64,000 bases of DNA from positions 124,001-188,000 of the forward strand of contig NZ_VWWJ01000001.1 of the NCBI RefSeq assembly GCF_011753055.1. Direction: 5' to 3'. The notes below the pieces were generated by a model that saw only the letters and a list, made by a program, of their open reading frames with translations, had not been told where the DNA came from and made no database searches. How positions within the stretch are numbered: position 1 is the stretch's first letter; every line of letters starts with the position of its first letter. Below, in pieces: positions 49,134-58,364 of the stretch. The DNA comes from Burkholderia sp. Ax-1719 (GTDB lineage Bacteria; Pseudomonadota; Gammaproteobacteria; Burkholderiales; Burkholderiaceae). The position numbers were made by a program, and so were the translations under genes.

Positions 49134-50132
49134 TTACGCCTTCAGAAACGCCAGCAGATCCTGATTGACCTGATCGACGTGCGTGCTGCACATGCCGTGC
49201 GGCGCGCCCGCGTAGACCTTGAGCGTAGCGTTTTTGACGATCTTCGCCGAGAGCTTCGCCGAATCGTCGATCGGCACGATCTGGTCGTCGTCACCGTGCA
49301 GGATCAGCGTGGGCACGCTGATCTTTTTAAGGTCTTCGGTGTAATCGACTTCCGAGAATTGCTTGATGCACTCGTACTGGCCTTTGATCGAACCGGCCAT
49401 GCCCTGACGCCAGAAGTCCTGCACCAGACCTTGCGAGACCTTGGCGTTGGGGCGGTTGAAGCCGTAGAACGGCGTGGCGAGATCCAGATAGAACTGCGAA
49501 CGGTTGGCGGCCACCCCCGCGCGGATGCCGTCGAACACCGACATCGGCAGGCCATTCGGGTTCGCTTCGGTCTTCACCATGATCGGCGGCACCGCGCCGA
49601 TCAGCACGGCCTTGGCCACGCGCTTTTCGCCATGACGGCCGATGTAGTGCGCGACTTCGCCGCCGCCGGTCGAGTGACCCACGAGCATCGCGCCCTTCAC
49701 GTCGAGTGCGTCGAGCACCGTGGCGAGATCGTCTGCGTAGGTATCCATATCATTGCCCTCGGACGGCTGACCCGAGCGGCCGTGGCCACGGCGATCATGC
49801 GCAATCACGCGATAGCCCTGGTTCACGAGGAACAGCATCTGCGCGTCCCACGCGTCGGCGGACAGCGGCCAGCCGTGCGAGAACACCACCGGCGTGCCCG
49901 TGCCCCAGTCCTTGAAATAGATCGGCGTGCCGTCCTTCGCATTGACGAAGCCGCCACCGTGATGATGACCCGTGCCGTGCGCGTGGGCCGTGCCCGCCGC
50001 GCCTGCGGCCGTTGCGGCGCTGGCGCTCAGGCTCGACATGGCGGCAACGGCGCCGGCCACGCCAGCGCTCGCGGAAAGCAGACGGCGGCGCGTGGCCGAA
50101 GCGGGGGTCGGGTGGATCTGTTGCGTGGTCAT
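49134..50132 (-). CDS. Tat-exported alpha/beta hydrolase (non-haem chloroperoxidase type)
   Basis: A 332-residue precursor. The N-terminus has a twin-arginine motif ([11 protein letters not shown]) and a hydrophobic stretch to about residue 48, then a Gly/His-rich [13 protein letters not shown]. The catalytic part has the oxyanion [11 protein letters not shown], nucleophile S154 in GHSTGGG, and the acid and histidine in [12 protein letters not shown] and APHGMC. Closest to bacterial arylesterase/perhydrolases once called non-haem haloperoxidases. It acts in the periplasm. Substrate unknown. Confidence 0.9.
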   Translation of the reverse strand: MTTQQIHPTPASATRRRLLSASAGVAGAVAAMSSLSASAATAAGAAGTAHAHGTGHHHGGGFVNAKDGTPIYFKDWGTGTPVVFSHGWPLSADAWDAQMLFLVNQGYRVIAHDRRGHGRSGQPSEGNDMDTYADDLATVLDALDVKGAMLVGHSTGGGEVAHYIGRHGEKRVAKAVLIGAVPPIMVKTEANPNGLPMSVFDGIRAGVAANRSQFYLDLATPFYGFNRPNAKVSQGLVQDFWRQGMAGSIKGQYECIKQFSEVDYTEDLKKISVPTLILHGDDDQIVPIDDSAKLSAKIVKNATLKVYAGAPHGMCSTHVDQVNQDLLAFLKA

Positions 50133-50292
50133 GCGGGTTTTTCTCCGTCGAACGTGGTAGCTGCGTGGTTATCGATAGCGATGCGAACGAATCCGCATGC
50201 CTGACGGCAGCTTAACGACGACAGAAACGGAAGTCCTTATCGAAACCTGAAGAATCCTGAAAGGCGATGAAGCCGCGTTGTCTGATTTCAAT

Positions 50293-51780
50293 TTATGCGG
50301 CAAATGCCAGCGACGCGCTCTTTTCTCGCGGCGAGGGATGAAGGACAGAGAAGGCGTCCAGGTCCTGCGCATCGGCCGCATTCTCGCGTTCCAGCCAGCG
50401 TGTCTCGTCCGCTTGAGCCAGCTTGTCGAGCGCGAACGCGCGGGTCACGCGCGGCAGGCGATAGCGCATCGCCGCCGTCATCGCATGCGGCTCGGCCAGC
50501 AGCAGCGATTTCGACACCAGCCCGCTCAATCCTTCAATCACGAGATCCGCGTCGAACAGGGCGCAGGCTGCGAGTTCCGTCGCGGCATCGAGTTCGAACG
50601 CGCCTTCGAACACCGCGATACGGCGCAACACCGTCTGCTCGATCGCATCGAGCCGCGCATGACTCCATTCGAGCGTCGCACCCAGCGTGCGCTGCCGCGC
50701 CGGCACGCCGCGCAGGCCATTGGGCAAGACGAGCAACTGGGTATCGAGTTGCGCGAGCAGCGGCCCCACGCCGATCAAGGCGGCGCGCCGTGCGGCCAGT
50801 TCCAGCGCGAGCGGCAAGCCATCCAGCAGGCGGCACAGCGCCGCGACCATCTCCAGCGGCGGCGTGGCCAGCGGGTTGCCGGTCTCGCCCGCGCACGCAT
50901 GACGCAAAAAGAGCTGCACGGCCGGACTCGCACGCAGGCGCGCTTCGCTCGCGTCCTGCGGCGGCAGCGCCAGTGGCGCGACGCGATAGACACGCTCCCC
51001 GGCGATACGCAGCGGCTCGCGGCTCGTCGCCACCACACGCGCATGCGGATACGCGGCGCTCAGCGCATGGCAATAAGCTGCGGCTTCGTCGATTGCGCAC
51101 TCGCAGCCGTCGACGACGAAGATCGTGTGACGCGCGGCGGCGGCCTGATCGAAGGTCGGCAGATGCGGCACGGCGTGCGGCGCGCAGTGGGCGATTTCCG
51201 CGCAAAAGTCGATATAGCGGATGCCTGCCCCGGTGCCCGCGCTGCGCGCGTAGGCCAGTTCGCACGCCAGCGCGCTCTTGCCCACGCCGCCCGCGCCTGC
51301 GAGCGTCAGCAGGGTTTCGGCGTCGAGCAGCGCGAGCAGTTCGGCGAGCTGATCTTCGCGGCCGATCAGCGGCATGCGGGGCACCGCGCCCGGCCAAAAT
51401 TCGCCGCGCGGCGCGGAGGCGGGAGCGAGAGCAGAAGCGCAGGCGGCTGCAAGTGCCGGCGCAGACGCGGCGGCCTTCGCCGGTACGCGCGCCTCAGGCG
51501 CCGCCAGCCGGTAGCCGCGGCCCGCCACGGTGCGAATCCAGCCGTGCTTGCCGCCCAGCAGCTTGCGCAGCGCGGAGATATGCACCTGGATGTTGTTGTC
51601 GATGACGATGGTGTTCGGCCATACGGCGTCGAGGATGGCGTCCTTCGAGACGATCCTGCCGTCAGCCTCGATCAGGAGCGCGAGAATATCGAATGCGCGC
51701 GCGCTCAGCGGCCAGGGCTTGCCGTCCAGATAGAGTTCGCGGCTCGCCAGCGACACTGTCACCCGGTCGAACTGGTGCAT
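50293..51780 (-). CDS. OmpR-type winged-helix regulator fused to a P-loop ATPase (AfsR/STAND-like)
   Basis: A 495-residue cytoplasmic regulator. An OmpR/CadC-type winged helix is at about 5-95 (RAFDILALLIEADGRIVSKDAILDAVWPNTIVIDNNIQVHISALRKLLG), an Ala-rich linker at 100-125, and an NTPase with Walker A GAGGVGKSA (162-170), Walker B HTIFVVDGCE (about 215), and GLPLALELAA. It ends after a short helical region, without the tetratricopeptide arm of longer members. GAGGAAACC precedes the ATG. It lies 160 bases upstream of the hydrolase gene and probably controls the neighbouring cluster. Confidence 0.85.
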   Translation of the reverse strand: MHQFDRVTVSLASRELYLDGKPWPLSARAFDILALLIEADGRIVSKDAILDAVWPNTIVIDNNIQVHISALRKLLGGKHGWIRTVAGRGYRLAAPEARVPAKAAASAPALAAACASALAPASAPRGEFWPGAVPRMPLIGREDQLAELLALLDAETLLTLAGAGGVGKSALACELAYARSAGTGAGIRYIDFCAEIAHCAPHAVPHLPTFDQAAAARHTIFVVDGCECAIDEAAAYCHALSAAYPHARVVATSREPLRIAGERVYRVAPLALPPQDASEARLRASPAVQLFLRHACAGETGNPLATPPLEMVAALCRLLDGLPLALELAARRAALIGVGPLLAQLDTQLLVLPNGLRGVPARQRTLGATLEWSHARLDAIEQTVLRRIAVFEGAFELDAATELAACALFDADLVIEGLSGLVSKSLLLAEPHAMTAAMRYRLPRVTRAFALDKLAQADETRWLERENAADAQDLDAFSVLHPSPREKSASLAFAA

Positions 51781-52295
51781 GGTTTCCTCGTCATCTTCTC
51801 CCCTTTTTGTCTGAATTTCGTCTGATCGCCAGATCGCGGAATCGCTATATCGTGCGGCTCGCCGCGCGAAGCACGAGGAACCGCGCCGCGCCGTTGCGCC
51901 GCTGTCCTGACGCAGGCGAACCGTGTCGTCAAGCGAATCGTAGGGCGTCCCAGCGACGAGTTCCATCATCCATAGGTGTGGCCGCGATACCGGTAACAAC
52001 CGCGAAGCGGAGCGCTCCGGCGCGCTGCGCCGTGGCCCACCGACGCATTTAAGTGCTTCTCCCGCGTAGTGCGGGCGCGATTAATACCAAAGTATGAGTG
52101 GCGCACCGATCTGAATAGAGTCTTTTGCCTGGAAGAATAGAGGCGCGAATATCGGCGATTAAATCCGATGATTAATTCCGACAATTAATCGGCCATTCAC
52201 CACACGCCTCACCCGGAAATATGACATGCCCTATACTTCCAGTCCGACGGCGCCGGCTTGCCGCGCCGGTATCGACGCTCCCGGAGATAGTGCCC
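51781..52295. other. Divergent regulatory region between two regulator genes
   Basis: A 515-bp stretch without a credible gene. The segment 52080-52200 is clearly AT-richer and contains three GATTAA/TTAAT elements (52156-52192, in CGATTAAAT, GATTAATTCCG and AATTAATCGG), a possible operator cluster. A TATACT-like -10 occurs at about 52231, which would give a transcript for the AraC gene starting near its GTG. Confidence 0.5.
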
Positions 52296-53291
52296 GTGAC
52301 CACCGAGACCCGCTCCCCGCGCGCCAACTCCCCACGCGACGGCTTCGGCTGCGCGCTCGAACGGCTCGCGCTGAGCCAGCAGCTCGACGCGGGCGAGCTG
52401 AATCTGCACCGCAAACACGCGCGCGAGCGCATCTTCGGCCAGGTCGAGACACAGGCCGAGGATCGCGGCTTTCTCGTCGGCGTCTCGCTGCAAGGCGGCC
52501 ATCGGCGGCGCATCATGCGCGGCGGAGCCGCCAGCGCCCATGACTTCGGCGAGCATGCGCTTTATGTGCGCGATTTCGACGACAACTATCGCGCCGATCT
52601 GTCCGGCTCGTTCGACTTCGTGCTGGTGGAAGTGCCGCGCGCCTGGCTGGAGCGCATGGGCGCGGATGCCTCGCGCCATCGCGTGACCGGTCTTGCGCGC
52701 GTCGTCGGCCAGCGCGACGACGTTTTTGGCCATCTCTCACGCGCGCTCTTGCCCGCCTTCGAGCACCCTGAAACGCACAGCCCGCTCTTTCTCGAACAGA
52801 TTGGCCTCGCCATGGGGCAGCATCTGGTCACGCACTACGGCGGCGTGAGTGCGCGCTCATCACTGCGGCGCGCGACGCTGTCGCGCTGGCAGGAGACCCG
52901 TGCCAAGGAACTGCTGCTCGAAGGCGCGGGCGCGAACGCTGGCTCCTCGGTTGAGGCCATCGCCGCCGAATGCCGCCTTTCGTCCAGCTATTTCATCCGC
53001 GCATTTCGCGGCTCAACGGGCTACACGCCTTATCAGTGGCAACTCTCGCAACGCATCGCCCAGGCGCAGGGCATGCTCGCGCATAGCACGCTCACACTCG
53101 TCGAAATCGCCAATGCCTGCGGCTTTTCCGACCAGACGCACTTCACGCGCATGTTCTCCAAGGCGGTGGGCACCGCGCCCGGCACCTGGCGACGGCAGAA
53201 CGCAACGATGAACCTCGGCTCGGCCAGCGCCGAAGAGCCGCTGCACCATTTTCGCCAAAACGGTTCAATAAGCGACAAGACACCGGGTTAA
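52296..53291 (+). CDS. AraC-family transcriptional regulator
   Basis: A 331-residue AraC protein. The N-terminal half is an AraC-binding-like ligand domain (RDFDDNYRADLSGSFDFVLVEVPRAWLERMG), and the C-terminal 100 residues hold two helix-turn-helix motifs (SVEAIAAECRLSSSYFIRAFRGSTGYTPYQW and TLVEIANACGFSDQTHFTRMFSKAVGTAPGTWRR). I choose the GTG at 52296 because GGAGATAG precedes it and a -10-like box lies just upstream; an ATG at 52221 in the same frame is the alternative. The target is not evident. Confidence 0.85.
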   Translation: MTTETRSPRANSPRDGFGCALERLALSQQLDAGELNLHRKHARERIFGQVETQAEDRGFLVGVSLQGGHRRRIMRGGAASAHDFGEHALYVRDFDDNYRADLSGSFDFVLVEVPRAWLERMGADASRHRVTGLARVVGQRDDVFGHLSRALLPAFEHPETHSPLFLEQIGLAMGQHLVTHYGGVSARSSLRRATLSRWQETRAKELLLEGAGANAGSSVEAIAAECRLSSSYFIRAFRGSTGYTPYQWQLSQRIAQAQGMLAHSTLTLVEIANACGFSDQTHFTRMFSKAVGTAPGTWRRQNATMNLGSASAEEPLHHFRQNGSISDKTPG

Positions 53292-53354
53292 CGCCACGCT
53301 AGGATGCCTTCACGCGCGTCGTCCCATTCATGCGCGCGCATCCGGAACCCAAAC

Positions 53355-54038
53355 GTGAACCCGCAGTCCAGCATCGACGCCCCTACTCCCCGCGACACGC
53401 CGATGGTCTATATCGTCGACGACGACGCGTCCGTCAACGAAGCGCTCTGCATGCTGGTGCGCTCGGTGGGACTGGGTGCGCGCGGCTTTTTCAATGCGCA
53501 GGCATTTCTCGACTTTGTGCGCGACGACGAGCCTTGTTGTCTCGTGCTCGACGTGCGTCTGCGCGGCAATAGCGGCCTCACGCTGCAGGACACGCTCAAC
53601 GCCATGCGCGACCCGATTCCGGTGATCGTCATTACCGGCCACGGCGATGTGCCGATGAGCGTGCGCGTGATGAAGGCCGGCGCAACCGACTTCCTCACCA
53701 AGCCGTTTCGGGATCAGGATTTTCTGGATGCGATTGCGGTGTCGCTCGAACGCGACCGCGCTCGGCGCGCGGCGAACCGCGCCAATCACGACGTGGCGAC
53801 GCGTTTCGAGTCGATGTCGCAACGCGAGCGCGAGGTGATGGCGCTCGCGGCCTCGGGGAGGATGAACAAGCAGATCGCCGATGAACTCGGCATCAGCGAA
53901 GTCACTGTGAAGATCCATCGCGGCAGTGCGATGCGCAAGATGCAGGCGCGCTCGTTCGCGGAACTGGTGATACTCGCGCACCGCCTGGGCATTGCGCAGA
54001 CGCAAGGCAGTGAATGCGCGAGCGAGCGCGTCGTTTAG
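53355..54038 (+). CDS. FixJ/NarL-type response regulator, orphan
   Basis: About 227 residues: receiver domain (VYIVDDDASVNEAL, phosphorylated Asp in CCLVLDVRLRGNSG, T in VIVITGHGDVPMSVRVMKAGATDFLTKPF) followed by a LuxR-type helix-turn-helix (MSQREREVMALAASGRMNKQIADELGISEVTVKIHRGSAMRKMQA). Typically activated by a sensor kinase, but none is adjacent. The GTG at 53355 is preferred over the ATG at 53304 and the later ATG at 53403; the choice is uncertain. Confidence 0.86.
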   Translation: MNPQSSIDAPTPRDTPMVYIVDDDASVNEALCMLVRSVGLGARGFFNAQAFLDFVRDDEPCCLVLDVRLRGNSGLTLQDTLNAMRDPIPVIVITGHGDVPMSVRVMKAGATDFLTKPFRDQDFLDAIAVSLERDRARRAANRANHDVATRFESMSQREREVMALAASGRMNKQIADELGISEVTVKIHRGSAMRKMQARSFAELVILAHRLGIAQTQGSECASERVV

Positions 54039-54068
54039 CGCCTGAATCTAGCGCTTGAATGGGTTGTT

Positions 54069-54995
54069 CTAAACCAGCCGCGCTTCCAGAAACGCCAGCA
54101 ATGCGCGCACCTTGCTCGAATGCCGCCGGTTGGGCAGCCAGGCCGCGTACACCACTGCGTCGCCGCCTTGGGCCGTGACGCGATAGTCCGCAAAAAGACG
54201 TTCCAGCTTCGCATTCGTCACTTCTTCCCGCACGAGCCAGGCGGGCAGCAATGCCACACCCTGCCCCGCGCGCACCGCTTCGTGCAGCATATCGACGTTG
54301 TTCGTCACCAGCCGCCCGCGCACATTCACGACTTCGGTTGAGTCGTCCGCCGTATCCGGTGCGTCCGCCCTTGCGAAAGTCCACGCCTGACGCGCGCGAT
54401 AACCGCCCGCATAGCTGATGCGCGCGCATTCGTGTTCCGCGAGATCGGCGGGCGTGGCGGGCTTGCCCGCACGCGCGAGGTAATCGGCGCTTGCCACCAG
54501 CCAGCGCGGGTTCTCCTGCAGCGTGCGCACGATCAGGTTCGGGTCGCGCGCCGGCGCGCCGATGCGCACTGCGACATCGATGCGTTCCAGCGCGAGATCG
54601 ACGAAATGGTCCGCCACCAGCACGTCGAGCGCGACGCGCGGATGCTCGCGCACAAACGCCGCCAGATGCGGCCCGAGCACGGCCCGGCAATACGCCGACG
54701 GCACGGTGATGCGCAGCGCGCCCGCCGGGGCGGCGCCGCGGTCCAGCACGCTTTCGTCGGCTTCGCTCAACTCGTCGAGCAGGCGCGAGACCTGTTCGAC
54801 GTAGGCCGCGCCCGCGTCGGTGAGACTCACGCGGCGGGGCGTGCGCGTGAGCAGTGCCGCGCCAAGCGACGCTTCGAGGCTGTCCATCAGCCGCATCACC
54901 GACGAGGTCGCCACGCCAAGCCGTCGCGCGGCTTTGGCGAAGCCGCCGCTGTCGGCGACTTCCAGCAGCGTAGTGAGAGCGAGCAGTTTATCCAT
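54069..54995 (-). CDS. LysR-family regulator, divergent from MFS gene
   Basis: A 308-residue LysR protein: helix-turn-helix at about 3-60 (LLALTTLLEVADSGGFAKAARRLGVATSSVMRLMDSLEASLG), substrate domain from about 90 (GALRITVPSAYCRAVLGPHLAAFV). The ATG nine bases upstream at 55004 is equally possible. It is divergent from an MFS exporter with a palindrome in the 224-bp gap, so it probably controls that gene. Confidence 0.9.
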   Translation of the reverse strand: MDKLLALTTLLEVADSGGFAKAARRLGVATSSVMRLMDSLEASLGAALLTRTPRRVSLTDAGAAYVEQVSRLLDELSEADESVLDRGAAPAGALRITVPSAYCRAVLGPHLAAFVREHPRVALDVLVADHFVDLALERIDVAVRIGAPARDPNLIVRTLQENPRWLVASADYLARAGKPATPADLAEHECARISYAGGYRARQAWTFARADAPDTADDSTEVVNVRGRLVTNNVDMLHEAVRAGQGVALLPAWLVREEVTNAKLERLFADYRVTAQGGDAVVYAAWLPNRRHSSKVRALLAFLEARLV

Positions 54996-55073
54996 GCGCG
55001 CCATTATGCCCGCGCGCCGCGGGCGGCCTGTGCGGGCGTGCTCCGAAACGCCCATCCAGTTCTTTTAAGGTCG

Positions 55074-55093
55074 GGCTTAAGGATTTTTAAGCC
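55074..55093. promoter_or_regulatory. LysR-type operator palindrome
   Basis: GGCTTAA and TTAAGCC are perfect 7-bp arms around a 6-base spacer, in the divergent gap between the LysR and MFS genes. The dimensions suit a LysR recognition site. Confidence 0.6.
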
Positions 55094-55219
55094 ACGCCCT
55101 GTCACGATTTCTCTTATTGCGCGTCGCGCAACGTGAGCTTGCGTGGCGGACGTATTCCGGCCTCTCTGACGCGCGCCTAAGCTTTGCGCTGTCTTGCCTC
55201 ATCGTTCAAGGAGACTGGA

Positions 55220-56449
55220 ATGTCTACACCCTCGCGCAGCATGAGTCGCGGAGCGCAGGCCGCTCCGCTCACTTCAGGCCTCATCGCGCTGTTCGCTTTC
55301 AGCTGCGGCGCGATCGTCGCCAACCTCTATTACGCGCAGCCGATCACTGAGCTGATTGCACCGTCGCTGCATCTGTCGAACGGCGCGGCCAGCCTGATCG
55401 TCTCGCTCACGCAGATCGGCTATGCGCTCGGCCTGTTCTTTATCGTGCCGCTTGGCGACCTGCTCGAAAACCGCAAGCTGATGATCGTCACGGCGCTGGT
55501 CTCGATCGCGAGTCTGGCCGCCGCTGCCGTCACGCACGGCGCGGGCGCGTTCCTCGCGCTGTCGCTACTGATCGGCTTCAGTTCGGTGGCGGTGCAGATT
55601 CTCGTGCCGCTCGCCGCGCATCTCGCACCCGATCATTCGCGCGGACGCGTCGTCGGCACCATCATGGGCGGCCTGCTGCTCGGCATTTTGCTGGCGCGGC
55701 CACTCTCCAGCGTGGTAGCAGGCTGCTTCGGCTGGCGCGTGGTGTTCGGCGCGGCCGCCGTGCTGATGACGCTGGTGACCGGCGTGCTCGCTTTCACCAT
55801 CCCGCGCCGCCAGCCCGAGCATCGCGCGACGTATTTCGCGCTGATCGGCTCGCTGCTGCATCTCGTGCGGACCATGCCGGTGCTGCGTCATCGCGCGCTC
55901 TATCAGGGCTTGATGTTCGCCTCGTTCAGCCTGTTCTGGACCGCCGTGCCGATCGAACTGACGCGTCACTACGGTCTCTCACAAGGCGGCATCGGCCTGT
56001 TCGCCCTCGTGGGCGCGATTGGCGCCACTTCCGCGCCGATGGCAGGCCGTCTCGCCGATGCCGGGCATTCGGTGCGCGCGACCATGATCGCTCTGGTGGT
56101 GGGCGCGCTGTCCTATGCGACCACGCTCGTGCAGCACGCCACCGGCCTCGCCGGGCTCGTCGCGACGGGCGTGCTGCTCGACTTCGCGGTGCAGATGAAC
56201 ATGGTGCTGGGCCAGCGCGAGATCTACGCACTGCATGCCGCGAGCCGCAACCGCCTCAACGCGCTCTATATGACGAGCATTTTCGTCGGCGGCGCAATCG
56301 GTTCGGCAATGGCGAGCGTGCTTTACGAGCACGGCGGCTGGCCGCTGGTCGCGGGCGTCGCTGCTGCGTTCCCGCTGATCGCGTTCGCGCATTTTCTGAT
56401 CGTCGGCGGCCCGCATGCAGTGAAGCATGCACAAGGCCTGGCGTCGTAA
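55220..56449 (+). CDS. MFS transporter
   Basis: A 409-residue, 12-segment major facilitator protein. The conserved loop 2-3 region (PLGDLLENRKLMIVTAL) and the early GAIVANLYYAQPITELIA (a motif of one efflux-type MFS group) are visible. Probably a drug or metabolite exporter. AAGGAGACTGGA precedes the ATG, ruling out the upstream ATG at 55184. The cytochrome gene starts 104 bases downstream; co-transcription is possible. Confidence 0.9.
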   Translation: MSTPSRSMSRGAQAAPLTSGLIALFAFSCGAIVANLYYAQPITELIAPSLHLSNGAASLIVSLTQIGYALGLFFIVPLGDLLENRKLMIVTALVSIASLAAAAVTHGAGAFLALSLLIGFSSVAVQILVPLAAHLAPDHSRGRVVGTIMGGLLLGILLARPLSSVVAGCFGWRVVFGAAAVLMTLVTGVLAFTIPRRQPEHRATYFALIGSLLHLVRTMPVLRHRALYQGLMFASFSLFWTAVPIELTRHYGLSQGGIGLFALVGAIGATSAPMAGRLADAGHSVRATMIALVVGALSYATTLVQHATGLAGLVATGVLLDFAVQMNMVLGQREIYALHAASRNRLNALYMTSIFVGGAIGSAMASVLYEHGGWPLVAGVAAAFPLIAFAHFLIVGGPHAVKHAQGLAS

Positions 56450-56553
56450 CGCCGGTCGCGCTGGCCGTCGCCATTTTCCGTTTCCCCACGTTTGCACAAG
56501 GAACGCTTCATGTCCGCACTTTCGTCTGACTTCCCTTCGCCGAAGGTGCGGTC

Positions 56554-57840
56554 ATGATCCGCAAACGCTGGCTGATCGGCGCGACGGCCGTGGCTGTCGT
56601 GGGCCTCGCCGCCGTCGCCGCCATCCTGTACGAACCGGCCATCGCACCGCAAGCGCCGCCCGCGCCCCCGGCCTTCAGCACGCAGCTGAAACTCGAAGGC
56701 GCCCGCGTGGTGGCGCTGGGCGATTGCGTCGTGTGTCACACGAAGTCGGGCGGCCATCCGTTTGCGGGCGGCCTGCCGCTCGCCACGCCGTTCGGCACGA
56801 TCTACGCGACCAATATCACGCCCGATGTGCAGACCGGCATTGGCGCGTGGTCGCAGGAAGCTTTCGCACGCGCCTTGCGTCATGGCATTGCGCGGGACGG
56901 CCATCAGCTCTATCCGGCGTTTCCGTATGTGCATTTCACGCGCATGTCCGATCACGACATCGCAGCGGCTTACGCGTATCTGATGAGCCGCGAACCGGTC
57001 AACCAGACCACGCCGCCCAATGCGCTGATCTTCCCGCTCAATTTCCGGCCACTGGTGGCGTTCTGGAATGTGCTGTTTTTGCGGCCCGGGCCGCGCGATG
57101 CGGTTACGGCCGGAATGTCGGCGCACGAGGCGCAATGGCGTCGCGGCAAACAGCTCGTCGATGGCCTCGGCCACTGCGCGTCCTGCCATTCGCCGCTCAA
57201 CGCAATCGGCGGTGAAAAGCTCGGCCATGCGTTCGACGGCGGTATCGTCGACGGCTGGGAAGCGCCCGCGCTCAACGCGCTGGGCGAGGCCGCGAAGCCG
57301 TGGACCCAGGCGCAACTCGCCACGTATCTGCGCACCGGCCGCGCCTCCGAACACGGTGCGGCGGCAGGCCCCATGTTGCCAGTCACACGCGATCTGGCCA
57401 CCGTCCCGCCCGAGGACGTAGACGCCATCGCGGCCTACATTCTGTCGATTCAAAAAGCGCCGCGCGACACGAACGAATCCCGCGCATCACACACGCCCGG
57501 CGAGGCGCAACAACGCGGCGCCGTGCTGTTCGCCGCTTCCTGCGCGCAATGCCACGGCCCCGCCGCGCCGATGCAGTCGATCGGCCTGCGCCCGACGCTC
57601 GCCGACAGCACCGCCGTCAACGCGACGACGCCGCGCAACGCCATCCAGATGATGCTGAACGGCATCGGCTGGCATGGCGAAGACGCCATGAACTACATGC
57701 CCGCCTTCGCCGCGATCTACGACGACCGCCAGATCGCCGATCTGGCCGCGTATCTGCGCGGCGCGTACACAACGAAAACCCCGTGGCCCGACGCCCAGGC
57801 ACTGGCCGCCCAGCTCAGAAAACAGGACAGCGCACGATGA
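56554..57840 (+). CDS. Tri-haem cytochrome c (electron acceptor of molybdenum hydroxylase)
   Basis: A 428-residue protein with an N-terminal membrane anchor or signal (LIGATAVAVVGLAAVAAILY) and three c-type haem sites: C58-C61-H62 (CVVCH), C208-C211-H212 (CASCH) and C330-C333-H334 (CAQCH). The layout is that of the cytochrome subunits of alcohol/aldehyde dehydrogenases. It would accept electrons from the Fe-S and Mo subunits encoded by the next two genes and pass them to the respiratory chain. Its stop overlaps the next ATG (ATGA). Confidence 0.92.
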   Translation: MIRKRWLIGATAVAVVGLAAVAAILYEPAIAPQAPPAPPAFSTQLKLEGARVVALGDCVVCHTKSGGHPFAGGLPLATPFGTIYATNITPDVQTGIGAWSQEAFARALRHGIARDGHQLYPAFPYVHFTRMSDHDIAAAYAYLMSREPVNQTTPPNALIFPLNFRPLVAFWNVLFLRPGPRDAVTAGMSAHEAQWRRGKQLVDGLGHCASCHSPLNAIGGEKLGHAFDGGIVDGWEAPALNALGEAAKPWTQAQLATYLRTGRASEHGAAAGPMLPVTRDLATVPPEDVDAIAAYILSIQKAPRDTNESRASHTPGEAQQRGAVLFAASCAQCHGPAAPMQSIGLRPTLADSTAVNATTPRNAIQMMLNGIGWHGEDAMNYMPAFAAIYDDRQIADLAAYLRGAYTTKTPWPDAQALAAQLRKQDSAR

Positions 57841-58364
57841 CCACGACGCTCAACGTGAACGGCCACGAACACATCCTCGATATCGATCCGTCGACGCCGC
57901 TGCTCTACGCGCTGCGCAACGACCTCCATCTGCACGGCGCGAAGTTCGGCTGTGGACTCGGCCAATGCGGCGCCTGCACGGTGCTGGTGGACGGCAAGCC
58001 CACGTTTTCCTGCCTCGTGCCCGTGAGCGCCATCGGCATCAGGCCGGTACGCACGATCGAAAGCCTCGGCAGCGCGCAGCAGCCCGGCGCGCTCCAGCGC
58101 GCGTTCATCAAGCATCAGGCGGCGCAATGCGGCTACTGCATCGCCGGCATGATCATGCGCGCGCAGGCGCTGCTCGACCGCAATCCGCATCCCAGCGAAG
58201 CCGACCTGCGCGAGCATATGGAGCCCAATCTCTGCCGCTGCGGCACGCATATGCGCATTCTTGCGGCGGTGCGCGAAGTGGCCGGGCTGCCCGACACACG
58301 TTCCGAAACGTTGCGCTCGCAACCGCTTGTAGCATCGGCCAGCGTGGAGGCGCACGCAAAATGA
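57837..58364 (+). CDS. (2Fe-2S) subunit of molybdenum hydroxylase
   Basis: A 175-residue protein with two [2Fe-2S] clusters: the plant-type set C39, C44, C47, C59 (KFGCGLGQCGACTVL…FSC) and the helical-domain set C98, C101, C133, C135 (AQCGYC…NLCRC). This is the small subunit of xanthine-oxidase-family enzymes. No FAD subunit gene is present, so electrons go to the cytochrome encoded just upstream. Overlaps both neighbours by 4 bases. Confidence 0.95.
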   Translation: MTTTLNVNGHEHILDIDPSTPLLYALRNDLHLHGAKFGCGLGQCGACTVLVDGKPTFSCLVPVSAIGIRPVRTIESLGSAQQPGALQRAFIKHQAAQCGYCIAGMIMRAQALLDRNPHPSEADLREHMEPNLCRCGTHMRILAAVREVAGLPDTRSETLRSQPLVASASVEAHAK

